From Opitutaceae bacterium (lineage in GTDB: Bacteria > Verrucomicrobiota > Verrucomicrobiia > Opitutales > Opitutaceae): a DNA stretch of 64,000 bases. The notes under the pieces were generated by a model. The model had not been told where the DNA came from. It saw only the letters and a program-made list of their open reading frames with translations, and did not search any database. Within the stretch, counting starts at the first letter, position 1, and each line of letters opens with the position of its first letter. Of this stretch, positions 50,650 through 62,978 are shown in pieces. The stretch spans positions 481,724 through 545,723 of the forward strand of contig JACKPU010000002.1 of assembly GCA_024233285.1 (NCBI GenBank), read 5' to 3'. Made by a program: the position numbers and the translations under genes.

Positions 50650-51807
50650 ATGAGCGATTCAGCCCCGCAGTTACCGTTTCGATTGCCGCCGCCGGAAGCC
50701 GGGCGGCCGGATTTATTGATCATCGCGGGCGAACATTCGGGGGACGAGCACGCGGCGCGGGCGGTGCGGGAGCTGCGCGCGAAGCATCCCGCGGTCAAGG
50801 TCTGCGCCTTGGGCGGACCGAATCTTGCGGTGGCCGGAGCGCAGGTGTTGCACGACCTGACGGCGAGCTCGGTGGTGGGCTTTGTCGAAGTCTTGAAGAG
50901 CTATTCGTTTTTCAAGGCGTTGTTTGAGGAGACGCTGCGCTGGATCGCGGAGCACCGGCCGCGCGCGGTGTGCTTTGTGGATTATCCCGGTTTGAATCTG
51001 CGTTTGGCGGCGGCGCTGCGCGAACGCGGCATCTCGGTCAAGGGCGGCGGCGAGGTGAAGCTCCTGTTCTATATTTCGCCGCAAATCTGGGCGTGGAAGA
51101 GCAAGCGGCGTTTTGCGATGGCGCGTGACCTTGACGCCCTGGCGGTGATTTTCCCGTTCGAGATCGATTGCTACCAGGACACGGACCTGCCGGTGGAGTT
51201 TGTGGGGCACCCGTTTTTGGCGCCCGATTACACTTCGCCGGTCGTGCATGATCCGGCGGCGCCGATCTTGTTGCTGCCCGGCAGTCGCAAACAGGCGGTG
51301 GGGCGAATCCTGCCGGTGTTGTTGGATGGTTTGGCGGCGTATGACGCCCAAGCCCCGGCGACAATTCTTTATCCAAGCGAAGCGGTGCTCGACGTGATCA
51401 AGGCCGCCCAGCCGCCGACGCATATTCGCTTGGTGCCGACCGGGGGTGAACCGGTCCGCGCGAGTGCGGTGCTGACCAGTTCCGGCACGATGTCGCTGCA
51501 CTGCGCGTTGGCGGGCATTCCCGGTGCGATTGCGTATCGCACCAATCCGCTGACGTATCTGCTCGCGCGCTGGTGGGTGAAACTCGATTACATTGGCATC
51601 GCGAATCTGCTGCTGCGGGAGCCGATGTATCCGGAATTCATTCAGGGCGCGGCCCGGCCCGAGGCGCTGGCGGCGGAACTGCGCGCGTGTTTGCGTGATC
51701 CGCAACGGCTGGCCCGCACGGAAGATCAACGCAAACGGCTTGCGGTCTTGCTCAATCAACCATCCACCGGCACGGTTGCCGACTGGTTGGCCGCACGTCT
51801 GACCTAG
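50650..51807 (+). CDS. lpxB: lipid A disaccharide synthase
   Basis: 385 residues, a glycosyltransferase (GT19) that joins UDP-2,3-diacylglucosamine and lipid X. LLIIAGEHSGDEHAARAV at the N-terminus, VCFVDYPGLNLRLAAALRERG, YISPQIWAWKSKRRFAM, PFEIDCYQ, FVGHPFL, and the donor-binding SSGTMSLHCALAG and YIGIANLLL motif are all present. It shows the cell makes lipid A and so has an outer membrane. A CHASE hybrid kinase starts 31 bases after it. Confidence 0.96.
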   Translation: MSDSAPQLPFRLPPPEAGRPDLLIIAGEHSGDEHAARAVRELRAKHPAVKVCALGGPNLAVAGAQVLHDLTASSVVGFVEVLKSYSFFKALFEETLRWIAEHRPRAVCFVDYPGLNLRLAAALRERGISVKGGGEVKLLFYISPQIWAWKSKRRFAMARDLDALAVIFPFEIDCYQDTDLPVEFVGHPFLAPDYTSPVVHDPAAPILLLPGSRKQAVGRILPVLLDGLAAYDAQAPATILYPSEAVLDVIKAAQPPTHIRLVPTGGEPVRASAVLTSSGTMSLHCALAGIPGAIAYRTNPLTYLLARWWVKLDYIGIANLLLREPMYPEFIQGAARPEALAAELRACLRDPQRLARTEDQRKRLAVLLNQPSTGTVADWLAARLT

Positions 51808-51838
51808 CCGACCCTAAACTGTCTTATCCCGCTCCCCG

Positions 51839-55656
<3,818 letters not shown>

Positions 55657-55660
<4 letters not shown>

Positions 55661-56739
55661 GCGCTGCTGTCGGCAATGCCCGCCGTCGTGGTCGTCCCGG
55701 GATTCGGGGTGAGATTCAGGCGCGGCCCGATCTGATTCCATAACGCGTCGGTGCGGGCAGCGATGATCTGCCGGCACTTTTCGATTTCCGCTTCGCGCGC
55801 CGAGCGGTTCTCCTCCGCAATGCGGGCCAGATCGTCGAGATTGTAGAGGTAGACGTTGGGCAGATCGGCGGCCGGTGGCTCGACGTCGCGAGGCAGGGCA
55901 AGATCGATCAGGAACAGCGGCCGGGCGGCGCGTTTGCGCATGGCCTCGTTCACGCCGTCGGCAGTTACCACCGAACCCGGGGCGGCGGTGCAACACACCA
56001 CGATGTCGAATTCTTGCAGGTGATGTTCGCGGTGTTCGAACGGCAGCGCCGTGGCGTCCATGGTCGAGGCCAGCTCCATCGCATGTTCGATCCGCCGGCT
56101 CGACACGGTCAGGGCCCGGGCACCGCGGCTTTGGAAGGCGCGGGCCGTCTTCTCGCCGATCTCCCCGGCGCCCAACAACAGGATATGGGTGTCATCGAGG
56201 TTGCCGAAGATCGTCTGGGCGAGCTCGACCGCGACATTGGCCACGCTGACCTGACCGGTTGCAATCGCGGTGTGCGTGCGCACGTGTTTGGCCGCCTGGA
56301 AGGCTTTTTGAAAAACGCGGTTGAGCACCGGACCGGTGCATTGGCGGTTCTGGGCCTGCGCGTAGGCCTCTTTGACCTGGCCAAAAATCTCCGTCTCGCC
56401 GATCAGCTGCGAATCCAGTCCGGCGGCCACCTCCAGCAGATGTTGCACCGCCGGGCGGCCATGCAGCTGCAGGGCGAATTTGGCGAAGTCGGCCTCGGAG
56501 AAATTCTGGCGTGTGCAGAACAACGTTTGCAGCCGGCGCAGGGTATCGGGGGCCGAGGCCACGCCGTAGAACTCCGTCCGATTGCAAGTGCTGAGCACGG
56601 TGAGTTCGTTCAAACCGTCCAGAGCGCTCAGTTCGCGATGCAGCGGTTCCAAACTATCCGCCGGAAGCGCAAGTTTCTCGCGCACCTCGATCGGCGCCTG
56701 GTGATGGGTGGCCCCCAGCACGAACAGTGTCTGACTCAC
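55657..56739 (-). CDS. hemA: glutamyl-tRNA reductase
   Basis: 360 residues from a GTG at 56739, which overlaps the ccsA stop (GTGA). First step of tetrapyrrole synthesis from glutamyl-tRNA. Catalytic Cys in LTVLSTCNRTEFYG, QLIGETEIFGQVKEAY, dehydrogenase nucleotide loop ILLLGAGEIGEK, VSSRRIEHA and PLFLIDLALPRDVEP are all typical. Its product feeds heme for the oxidase and cytochromes encoded in this window. Stop overlaps the kinase stop by four bases. Confidence 0.96.
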
Positions 56740-57575
56740 GGTTTCACCTCCACGGGCGCGACATTGTGGCGGCTGGAATTGACCGGACCGAGTGAAATGA
56801 GCGCGACGGCGAACAAAATGATGCAGGTCCACGCGAAGCGACGTGAAACGAGCCGGCTCTTCAATCGCAGGCCCAGGGCCACCGCGTAGGCAATCCACAC
56901 GGACACGGTGATCAGCAGCTTCGCGACATTGACGCTGCCCGGATCGCGCAACCAATAAACCGAACCGACGGCCAAGGCCGCGCTCATCAGGAAAACGCCG
57001 GTGCCGAGCAGGCGCATGCTGATTAGATCGAGATCGATGATCGAGGGCAGGAACGAAAACCAGCCGCCCAGTTGCTTGTGCTTAAGCGAGTAGTTGCGCA
57101 GCAGTAACATCGCGGCGGTCAGCGCCAGCAGGGCGAAGACGCCATAGCTGAAGAGCGCGAGCGCGGCGTGGAATTCGATCCACGGATTGCCGCCGAAAAG
57201 ATGCGTGCGCCGGGTCGCATCCCACGCGGGAATGGCGAGCGAAGTGAGCGTGAGCACGGCCGCAAGGCAGGCGCTGAAGTAGCCCAGCAGGCTGGAGCGG
57301 AAGGTGACGCCGACGACAAGGTAAAGCGTGGTCGCGGACCAGGCGGTGAATTGGAAGAGCTCGAACGTGTTGCCCAGCGGACACCCCCCGACTGCGAGAC
57401 CACGCAGATACAATCCCAGCAGTTGCATCAGATAGCCCGCGCCGATCAGCGCATACATCGCCACGCCCGACGGGCGGCCGCCGCGCCAAAGCGACCAGGT
57501 GCCCAGCAGAAAACCGACGAGATAGAACTCGCCGGCAATCCACAGCCAGTCGCGGTCGGTCATATGGGCAAACAT
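56736..57575 (-). CDS. ccsA: CcsA/HemX-type cytochrome c assembly membrane protein
   Basis: 279 residues, eight hydrophobic helices. LYLRGLAVGGCPLGNTFELFQFTAWSATTLY, PWIEFHAALALFSYGVFALLALTA and YWLRDPGSVNVAKLLITVSVWIAYAVALGLRLKS carry the conserved His/aromatic pattern of the CcmC/CcsA heme handling superfamily (WWD-like region degenerate as FELFQFTAW). May start at MTDRDWLWIAGE (57563). HemX beside hemA is a known arrangement and may modulate HemA level. The ccsB/resB partner is not in the window. Confidence 0.85.
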   Translation of the reverse strand: MFAHMTDRDWLWIAGEFYLVGFLLGTWSLWRGGRPSGVAMYALIGAGYLMQLLGLYLRGLAVGGCPLGNTFELFQFTAWSATTLYLVVGVTFRSSLLGYFSACLAAVLTLTSLAIPAWDATRRTHLFGGNPWIEFHAALALFSYGVFALLALTAAMLLLRNYSLKHKQLGGWFSFLPSIIDLDLISMRLLGTGVFLMSAALAVGSVYWLRDPGSVNVAKLLITVSVWIAYAVALGLRLKSRLVSRRFAWTCIILFAVALISLGPVNSSRHNVAPVEVKP

Positions 57576-57632
57576 GAGAAGGCCAAATTGGCGGGAAGCG
57601 CGGCGGTGGCAAGTTTCCCGCGCAAATCGGAT

Positions 57633-58118
57633 TTAGCGGCTTGGCGCCCACTCGCGCAGGAAGGCGAGCACCTTGGCCGGGCTGTGGCCATCGCCTTCCT
57701 CCAGCGAACCGGTTTCCTGCGTGGTCAGTTGCTTGCCGGTTGCATCCAGCACGACCAGCACGGGCAGGCCGTGTTGGATGGGGTTGCCATAACGCTCGTT
57801 CACGTCGGCATTGCGTTTGGGGCCGTGACGCGTGTTCACATCCACCATCACGAGCACGAAATCCTCGGCGAGCGCGGCCGCGACCTCGGGGTTGCCTTCC
57901 AGCGTGGCGTGCAGCCGGTGGCACCAGATGCACCAGTTCGCGCCGAACATGAGCAGCACGTGTTTGTGATCCAGTTTCGCCACGCTCAGGGCTTCGCTGA
58001 TCAGGACATTGGCGTCGGCTTGGGGATCGTAAATATCTTCGCCGAGCTTCGGGTATTCCGCGCCGAACAGCCCGGCGGTCAGGGTGAGGGACAGAACCAA
58101 GGAGAGCCATTTGCGCAT
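57633..58118 (-). CDS. periplasmic thioredoxin-fold protein
   Basis: 161 residues from MRKWLSLVL (58118). Signal peptide ends at GLFG-AEY. Redox-active GANWCIWCHRLH (CxxC) matches DsbE/DsbD-gamma-like thioredoxins, with VLLMFG before and GLPVLVVLDATGKQ (cis-Pro) after. Likely keeps the apo-cytochrome c heme-site cysteines reduced; located with ccsA, which fits System II cytochrome c maturation (inference). Confidence 0.88.
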   Translation of the reverse strand: MRKWLSLVLSLTLTAGLFGAEYPKLGEDIYDPQADANVLISEALSVAKLDHKHVLLMFGANWCIWCHRLHATLEGNPEVAAALAEDFVLVMVDVNTRHGPKRNADVNERYGNPIQHGLPVLVVLDATGKQLTTQETGSLEEGDGHSPAKVLAFLREWAPSR

Positions 58119-58198
58119 GCCGGCAGTCTTGCCCAACCGCGACGGTCGTCAATGCCCCGGCTTGAGTTGGCGGGCGCCCCGGCGCAAGCTGCTGATTC

Positions 58199-59143
58199 AT
58201 GCCTGCCGCCCGCTCCAAACGCAACGATCGCCCCGAATTGTGGGTGCAACGGCTCGGACCCTTTGGTCGCATGCCGCGCCGGGCGGTTCTGTTGTTGCGG
58301 CCGGAGCAAATCCACCCGGTCGTGCGCATTGCCCACCGGCAGTCGGGACTGACCATTCCGGAGAGGGTGATCTTCGATTACGAACTCGTGCTGGTCGTCA
58401 AGGGCACGGGATTTTGGGAAATCGCCGGCGAAAAACGGCCCTTCGCCCCGCACGATTTGCTCTATGTGCCGCCGTTTGTGCCGCATCGGTTTTGGGCCGA
58501 TGAAAAGACCCCGGTCGAGCACGTGGCGGTGCACTTCGATTTCGCGGAAAACCTGCCGCCGGCCGACGCGGGCATCGATGCACGCAAACCGTTTCGTGTG
58601 CGGTTTACGCACGGGCTGCGGATTCCACGGCAGCGCCGGTTGTTTCAAGGGCACCGGATCGAACGCGCGCTGACCGCGATTCTCAGCGAGCACGCCGCCG
58701 GCGGTGTGCTGGGCGCCGCCAACGTTTCCGTGCAGCTGGCGGGCGTGCTGCTCGCGTTGCTGGCTGAGCCGGAGAAAAACCGTCCCAGCGGGCAGCTGAC
58801 GCAGCTCAATCAAACGCGGGTGCAAGCCGTGGTCGCGCACATGCAGGCCAATCTCGCGCGTCCGATCACGCAGGCGGCGTTGGAACGCGTGGCGCGGTTG
58901 AGTTCGAGCCGCCTGCAAGCGCTGTTTCGCGAGGTCACGGGTTATCCGCCGCTGGATTATCTGCGACGCTTGCGCGTGGAAGAGGCGCGTCGTCTGCTGG
59001 CCGAGCCGACTCTGTCGGTCAAAGAGATCGCGGCGCGCACGGGCTTTCGTGACACGAGCCACTTCAGCAAGGTCTTTCGCCGGGTGGACGGATTGTCGCC
59101 CGCGCACTTTCGCGATGCGCTGCTGGCCGGTCGTGGACTGTAG
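58199..59143 (+). CDS. AraC-family transcriptional regulator
   Basis: 314 residues. N-terminal cupin (ELVLVVKGTGFWEIAGEKRPFAPHDLLYVPPFVPHRF, HVAVHFDF) and a C-terminal double helix-turn-helix (about 215-310: ALERVARLSSSRLQALFREVTGYPPLDYLRRLRVEEARRLL, then SVKEIAARTGFRDTSHFSKVFRRVDGLSP). Probably binds a sugar or related ligand. Followed on the same strand by a PhyH gene after a 170-base gap containing repeat family B. Confidence 0.92.
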   Translation: MPAARSKRNDRPELWVQRLGPFGRMPRRAVLLLRPEQIHPVVRIAHRQSGLTIPERVIFDYELVLVVKGTGFWEIAGEKRPFAPHDLLYVPPFVPHRFWADEKTPVEHVAVHFDFAENLPPADAGIDARKPFRVRFTHGLRIPRQRRLFQGHRIERALTAILSEHAAGGVLGAANVSVQLAGVLLALLAEPEKNRPSGQLTQLNQTRVQAVVAHMQANLARPITQAALERVARLSSSRLQALFREVTGYPPLDYLRRLRVEEARRLLAEPTLSVKEIAARTGFRDTSHFSKVFRRVDGLSPAHFRDALLAGRGL

Positions 59144-59216
59144 GGCGGGATCGCTGATCCCGCCAAACGCTTGAGGTGGATCAATACGAGGCGGGATCAG
59201 GCGATCTCGCCCTACA
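59139..59216. repeat. dispersed double palindrome, family B, copy 2
   Basis: Left arm (59139-59164) is identical to the left arm of copy 1 over 26 bases, including the internal GGCGGGATC-GCT-GATCCCGCC hairpin. The right arm GGCGGGATC-AGG-CGATCTCGCCC (59190-59213) ends CCCTACA as in copy 1. The AraC stop TAG (59141-59143) is inside the left arm. Confidence 0.82.
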
Positions 59217-59314
59217 TTTTCAGTCGTGGGCAGGAAAAATCGCCAACACCTGCGGGCGCGGGCCAAGGCTTGGCGGGTGACAAGATATGCGCAGGCAGGC
59301 AGGTTCAGGCCACT

Positions 59315-60118
59315 ATGTTAACCCCTGCCCAAATCGCCGAATTTCAATCCCAAGGCTATCTTCGCGGCGCGAAGGTGCTCAGCGATGAGCAAGTCGAAAC
59401 GCTGCGCAACGAGATCGAACGCGTCATCGCCGAACGCGATCGCACGGATATCCCGCAGCCGGTGCTTTGCCACAACTTTACCCATGATGAGAACGCGCCG
59501 GTCTGGCAGATCGTGAATATCTGGGAAGCCAGCCCCGCGTTCAAGGACCTCATTCGCAACCCCCAGATTTGCGAGGAGATGGCGCAGCTCACCGGCGCCG
59601 ACGAACTGCGCATCTGGCACGATCAGATTCAATACAAGCCCGCTTCACGCGGCGGCGTGAACATGTGGCATCAGGACGCGCCGCTCTGGCCGATCATCGC
59701 GCCGATGACCGAGGTTACGGCATGGGTCGCCCTCGACGATGTTGATGTGGACAATGGCTGCATGAGCATGGTGCCCGGTTCGCATCTGTGGGGCGACCAC
59801 ATGAATTATCTGCGCGAGTGGAAGGATTTCGTGAATGACGTGCCCTCAGAATTCCAAGGCCACAAAGTCGAAGTAAAAAAATGTCCCGTGAAGAAGGGCG
59901 AGGTGCACTTCCATCATTCGCTCACGTGGCACGGCTCGCATGCCAATACGAGCGGCCGGCCGCGCCGCGCCATCGCGCTGCACTTCATGACCGGCGAGAC
60001 GCGCTATGTCGAATCCGGCGAACATCCGATGAAGCAGTTCGTCACCGTCGAGGACGGCGAAATCCTCACCGGCGAACACTTCCCGCTCGTCTGGAACAAA
60101 GACGCCGTCCCGGCGTAA
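59315..60118 (+). CDS. phytanoyl-CoA dioxygenase (PhyH) family protein 3
   Basis: 267 residues from MLTPAQIAEFQSQGYLRG (59315); the frame is open further 5' but reads through repeat B. HxD in NMWHQDAPLWP, the distal His in HHSLTWHGSHANTSGRPRR, with the oxoglutarate Arg in RRAIALHF. ADELRIWHDQIQYKP is the strand preceding the metal site. Controlled perhaps by the AraC gene upstream. Of the three PhyH proteins in the window this is the closest in form to canonical bacterial members. Confidence 0.9.
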   Translation: MLTPAQIAEFQSQGYLRGAKVLSDEQVETLRNEIERVIAERDRTDIPQPVLCHNFTHDENAPVWQIVNIWEASPAFKDLIRNPQICEEMAQLTGADELRIWHDQIQYKPASRGGVNMWHQDAPLWPIIAPMTEVTAWVALDDVDVDNGCMSMVPGSHLWGDHMNYLREWKDFVNDVPSEFQGHKVEVKKCPVKKGEVHFHHSLTWHGSHANTSGRPRRAIALHFMTGETRYVESGEHPMKQFVTVEDGEILTGEHFPLVWNKDAVPA

Positions 60119-60142
60119 TCGGCCTGACGCGCAAATCAGGTG

Positions 60143-60164
60143 GGCGGGGATTCCGATTCCCGCC
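60143..60164. terminator. 9-bp hairpin between PhyH 3 and the aldo/keto reductase
   Basis: GGCGGGGAT, loop TCCG, ATTCCCGCC (one G-T pair). Lies between the convergent genes at 60118 and 60173, but only a short TTTA follows, so terminator function is unsure. The GGCGGG core recalls repeat family B. Confidence 0.45.
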
Positions 60165-60172
60165 TTTACCGT

Positions 60173-61132
60173 TCACTTCGCCGCCGCCAGTGCCTCGGCC
60201 TTTGCTTGGGCGAACAGACCGGCCAATTGATGCCACGTTCTTTGGTCGAGCGGCGCCTCGGCGGCTTTGACCACGCCCTTGATGTGCTCGGGCTTCCTCA
60301 CTCCGGCGATCGCGCTGGTGATGGCGGGATGGGTGAGCGTCCAACGCATCGCGAGTTCCGGCATCGTCAGGCCGATTTCGGCGCCGATGGTTTTGGCTTT
60401 CTCGATGGCCGCTGCGATGATGCGCAGGCCTTCGCCGTGGAACAGCGGGCCTTTGGCCCGATTTCCGGTGATGGTCGAATCGGCCTTGTAGTTGCCGCCG
60501 AGCAGACCGCGAAAGAGCGGTGAGTAATTGATGACGCCGATCTGGTGATTGAGGCAGTAGGGCAGCTCGCGGGCTTCGATGTCCCGGGCCACCAAGCTGT
60601 AGGGCGGTTGCAGGCAGCTGACTTCGAAACGGCTGCGATACAGATCCATTTGCTCGGGGTTGAGATTACTCACGCCGAACCAACGCACCTTGCCGGCTTG
60701 TTTCAGTTGATGGAAGGCCTTGGCCACTTCGTCGGGGCGCGTAATCGCGTCCCATGCGTGGATCTGGTAGAGATCGATGCGTTCAGTCTGCAGGCGTTGC
60801 AGGGAGGCTTCGCAGGCGCGCAGGATGTAATCATGCGTGGTGTCGGGGTGACGCGGCCCGTCGGCGAAATTCCAATAGAATTTGGTCGCGATGATGAACT
60901 GGTCGCGCGTGCCGTCCTGCTTGAGCAGCTTGCCCAGCTCGGTTTCGGCGTGGCCGTCGCCATAGGCATCGGCGGTATCGATGAAATTGACGCCCAGTTC
61001 CAAGGCGGCGCGGACGGAGTCGGCCCAAGGCCCGACCGGCACTTCGCCCCAAAACGAGGGGCTCAGCTGCCAGCAGCCAAAACAAATGCGGGAAACGTCG
61101 AGATCGGTCTTACCTAGGCGGGTGTATTTCAT
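60173..61132 (-). CDS. aldo/keto reductase
   Basis: 319 residues from MKYTRLGKTDLDVSRICFG (61132). NADPH-dependent (beta/alpha)8 barrel with tetrad Asp in FIDTADAYGDGHAE, Tyr in the same segment, Lys in IIATKFYW, and His in YQIHAWD. NPEQMDLYRSRF and GVRKPEHIKGVVKA near the C-terminus are the NADP-binding GxRxxxxI region. Belongs to the yeast Yjr096-like/Tas-type general AKR group; substrate uncertain. Further in-frame starts lie upstream. Confidence 0.92.
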   Translation of the reverse strand: MKYTRLGKTDLDVSRICFGCWQLSPSFWGEVPVGPWADSVRAALELGVNFIDTADAYGDGHAETELGKLLKQDGTRDQFIIATKFYWNFADGPRHPDTTHDYILRACEASLQRLQTERIDLYQIHAWDAITRPDEVAKAFHQLKQAGKVRWFGVSNLNPEQMDLYRSRFEVSCLQPPYSLVARDIEARELPYCLNHQIGVINYSPLFRGLLGGNYKADSTITGNRAKGPLFHGEGLRIIAAAIEKAKTIGAEIGLTMPELAMRWTLTHPAITSAIAGVRKPEHIKGVVKAAEAPLDQRTWHQLAGLFAQAKAEALAAAK

Positions 61133-61221
61133 CGTTGGGGTCATCACTATGCCCGATGGAGGCATCGAGGTCAAACGCAGGGGGAGATTGAAAAGCTCGT
61201 CGGATTGATCTCCCCTGCGGC

Positions 61222-62205
61222 ATGCGAATCTTGATTGTCGGTGGCACGGTATTTGTCGGACGCGCGCTGACTGAGGTGGCGCTGGCTCGTGGGAATGCAG
61301 TCACGTTGCTCAATCGCGGGAAATCCGCCGCCGCCGTGCCCGCGGGTGTCGAGCATCTGACGGCGGATCGCAACGGCGATTTAAGCGTGCTGCATGGACG
61401 CGAATGGGATGCGGTGATCGACACCTGCGCGTATTTCCCGCGGCAGGTGCGCGCATTGCGAGCCGCGCTGGCCGGTGAACCGCACTACACGCTGATCTCA
61501 ACCGTGTCGGCCTATGCCGATCACTCACAGCCTGGGCTCAATGAAGAGTCACCGCTGTCTACACCCATCCTCGACGAATCGATCACGAGGGTAGATGCGG
61601 GCAACTACGGACCGCTCAAGTCCGGCTGTGAGGCCGTGGCCGGAACCGGGACCTTGCTCATCCGGCCGGGCATCATCGTCGGCCCGCACGATCCCACGGG
61701 CCGCTTTGCCTATTGGATTCGGCGTCTGGCGGAGGAGGGTGAATTTCTGGCGCCGGACGACGGATCGGCGGCGCTACAGGTGATTGATGCGCGTGATCTG
61801 GCGGAGTGGACCGTGCGCATGATCGAACAGGGCGCGACCGGAGCGTTTAATGCGGTGGGCCCGCGTGAGCCGCTCACCTTTCGTCAATTCCTGGCGGCCG
61901 GAGCAGACGCGCTCGGCCGTCGGGCGAAACCTATCTGGGTCCCCGCGGCGTTTCTCGACGCAGAAAAGATAGAAGCAGGGAAAATGCTGCCGCTTTGGGT
62001 CCCGGCCACCGCTGAGAAATTCGGCGGCTTGTTTCAGGTCGATGGCCGCAAGGCGTGGAGCGCGGGATTGGACACACGCGCGCTGACTGAGACGATTCGT
62101 GATTGCGCGAGTTACGAAAACGCCCTGGCGGAGCCGAAGTTCGTCGGCCTGTCGCGCGACGAGGAACTGGCCTTGCTTGCGAGGTTCAAGGCGGGCTCGA
62201 ACTAG
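61222..62205 (+). CDS. NAD-dependent epimerase/dehydratase-like SDR
   Basis: 327 residues. Rossmann GGTVFVGRALTEVAL (GxxxxxG variant), RNGDLSVL, DTCAYFPRQVRAL, the active-site YGPLKSGCE (YxxxK), and RPGIIVGPHDPTGRFAYWIRR. Atypical extended SDR of the isoflavone-reductase/NmrA-like or nucleotide-sugar kind. No signal peptide. Divergent from the AKR with 89 bases between; stop overlaps the methyltransferase stop by four bases. Confidence 0.88.
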   Translation: MRILIVGGTVFVGRALTEVALARGNAVTLLNRGKSAAAVPAGVEHLTADRNGDLSVLHGREWDAVIDTCAYFPRQVRALRAALAGEPHYTLISTVSAYADHSQPGLNEESPLSTPILDESITRVDAGNYGPLKSGCEAVAGTGTLLIRPGIIVGPHDPTGRFAYWIRRLAEEGEFLAPDDGSAALQVIDARDLAEWTVRMIEQGATGAFNAVGPREPLTFRQFLAAGADALGRRAKPIWVPAAFLDAEKIEAGKMLPLWVPATAEKFGGLFQVDGRKAWSAGLDTRALTETIRDCASYENALAEPKFVGLSRDEELALLARFKAGSN

Positions 62206-62978
62206 GCGCGCCGCGCCACCCAGAACCGACATTCATCGGAGAAATCGCGGACCTTGCGGGGTTCGGCGGCGATCCGCCGCCGCATTTCGTCAAATTCGTG
62301 GACCCAGCCGGTGGCTTTGAGATCGGCCAGGATTTCGTCGCGCACGGGGAGGTGCATGAACGTGCGTCCCACGCCATCCTCTTCGTAGTAACGATCACCG
62401 AATTCGCGCAGGATGGGATCCTGTTTGCCCTTCGCCCAGCGCATGGCCTCCAGTCGCCACAAGGCGCGTTCCACAGCGGAATCGTCGCGGTCGTGCGTGG
62501 TGAAAAGTAACGGCGCTCCGGGCACACAGAGCGTCGCGAGATTGCGCAGAGCACGGCGACGGTTGCGGCGCAGGGGGATTTGCATCAGGCCGTTGAACAT
62601 GAATAGCGCGCCGTCGAAGCGCAGGTCAGCCACTGCGGGATGTTTCGCCAGGCGCGTTGCATCGGCGTGAAACAGCGTGAGCGCGGCGTTGCGTTCAAGC
62701 GCGAGGCTGTGGGCCTGTGCGAGTAACTCCTCGGCGAAATCAAACGCGTGCAAGTGCTGATAGCCCGCTTCCCATAACGCCACTGAGACGCGGCCGGCGC
62801 CGCAGCCAGCCTCGAGCAAGGTGGCGGATTTGTCCGGGAAAAAGCGCTCGATCAGAACCCGTTCCGATTCCCAGAGCCCGATGCCGTGCGCGGCCTTGGT
62901 GTAGTGCACGACGGCGCGCACATCATTGAAGTCGTCGCGAACGGTTTGCCCGCGCACCGGATCCACCGTCGAGCTCAT
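62202..62978 (-). CDS. class I SAM-dependent methyltransferase
   Basis: 258 residues. Motif I is TLLEAGCGAGRVSVAL, motif II acid FDFAEELLAQAH, then FHADATRLAKH and FDGALFMFNGLMQI (post-II strand with Asn). Small molecule or lipid methylation; target unknown. The ATG overlaps the stop of the S9 peptidase (ATGA), so these two form an operon. Confidence 0.88.
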   Translation of the reverse strand: MSSTVDPVRGQTVRDDFNDVRAVVHYTKAAHGIGLWESERVLIERFFPDKSATLLEAGCGAGRVSVALWEAGYQHLHAFDFAEELLAQAHSLALERNAALTLFHADATRLAKHPAVADLRFDGALFMFNGLMQIPLRRNRRRALRNLATLCVPGAPLLFTTHDRDDSAVERALWRLEAMRWAKGKQDPILREFGDRYYEEDGVGRTFMHLPVRDEILADLKATGWVHEFDEMRRRIAAEPRKVRDFSDECRFWVARRA

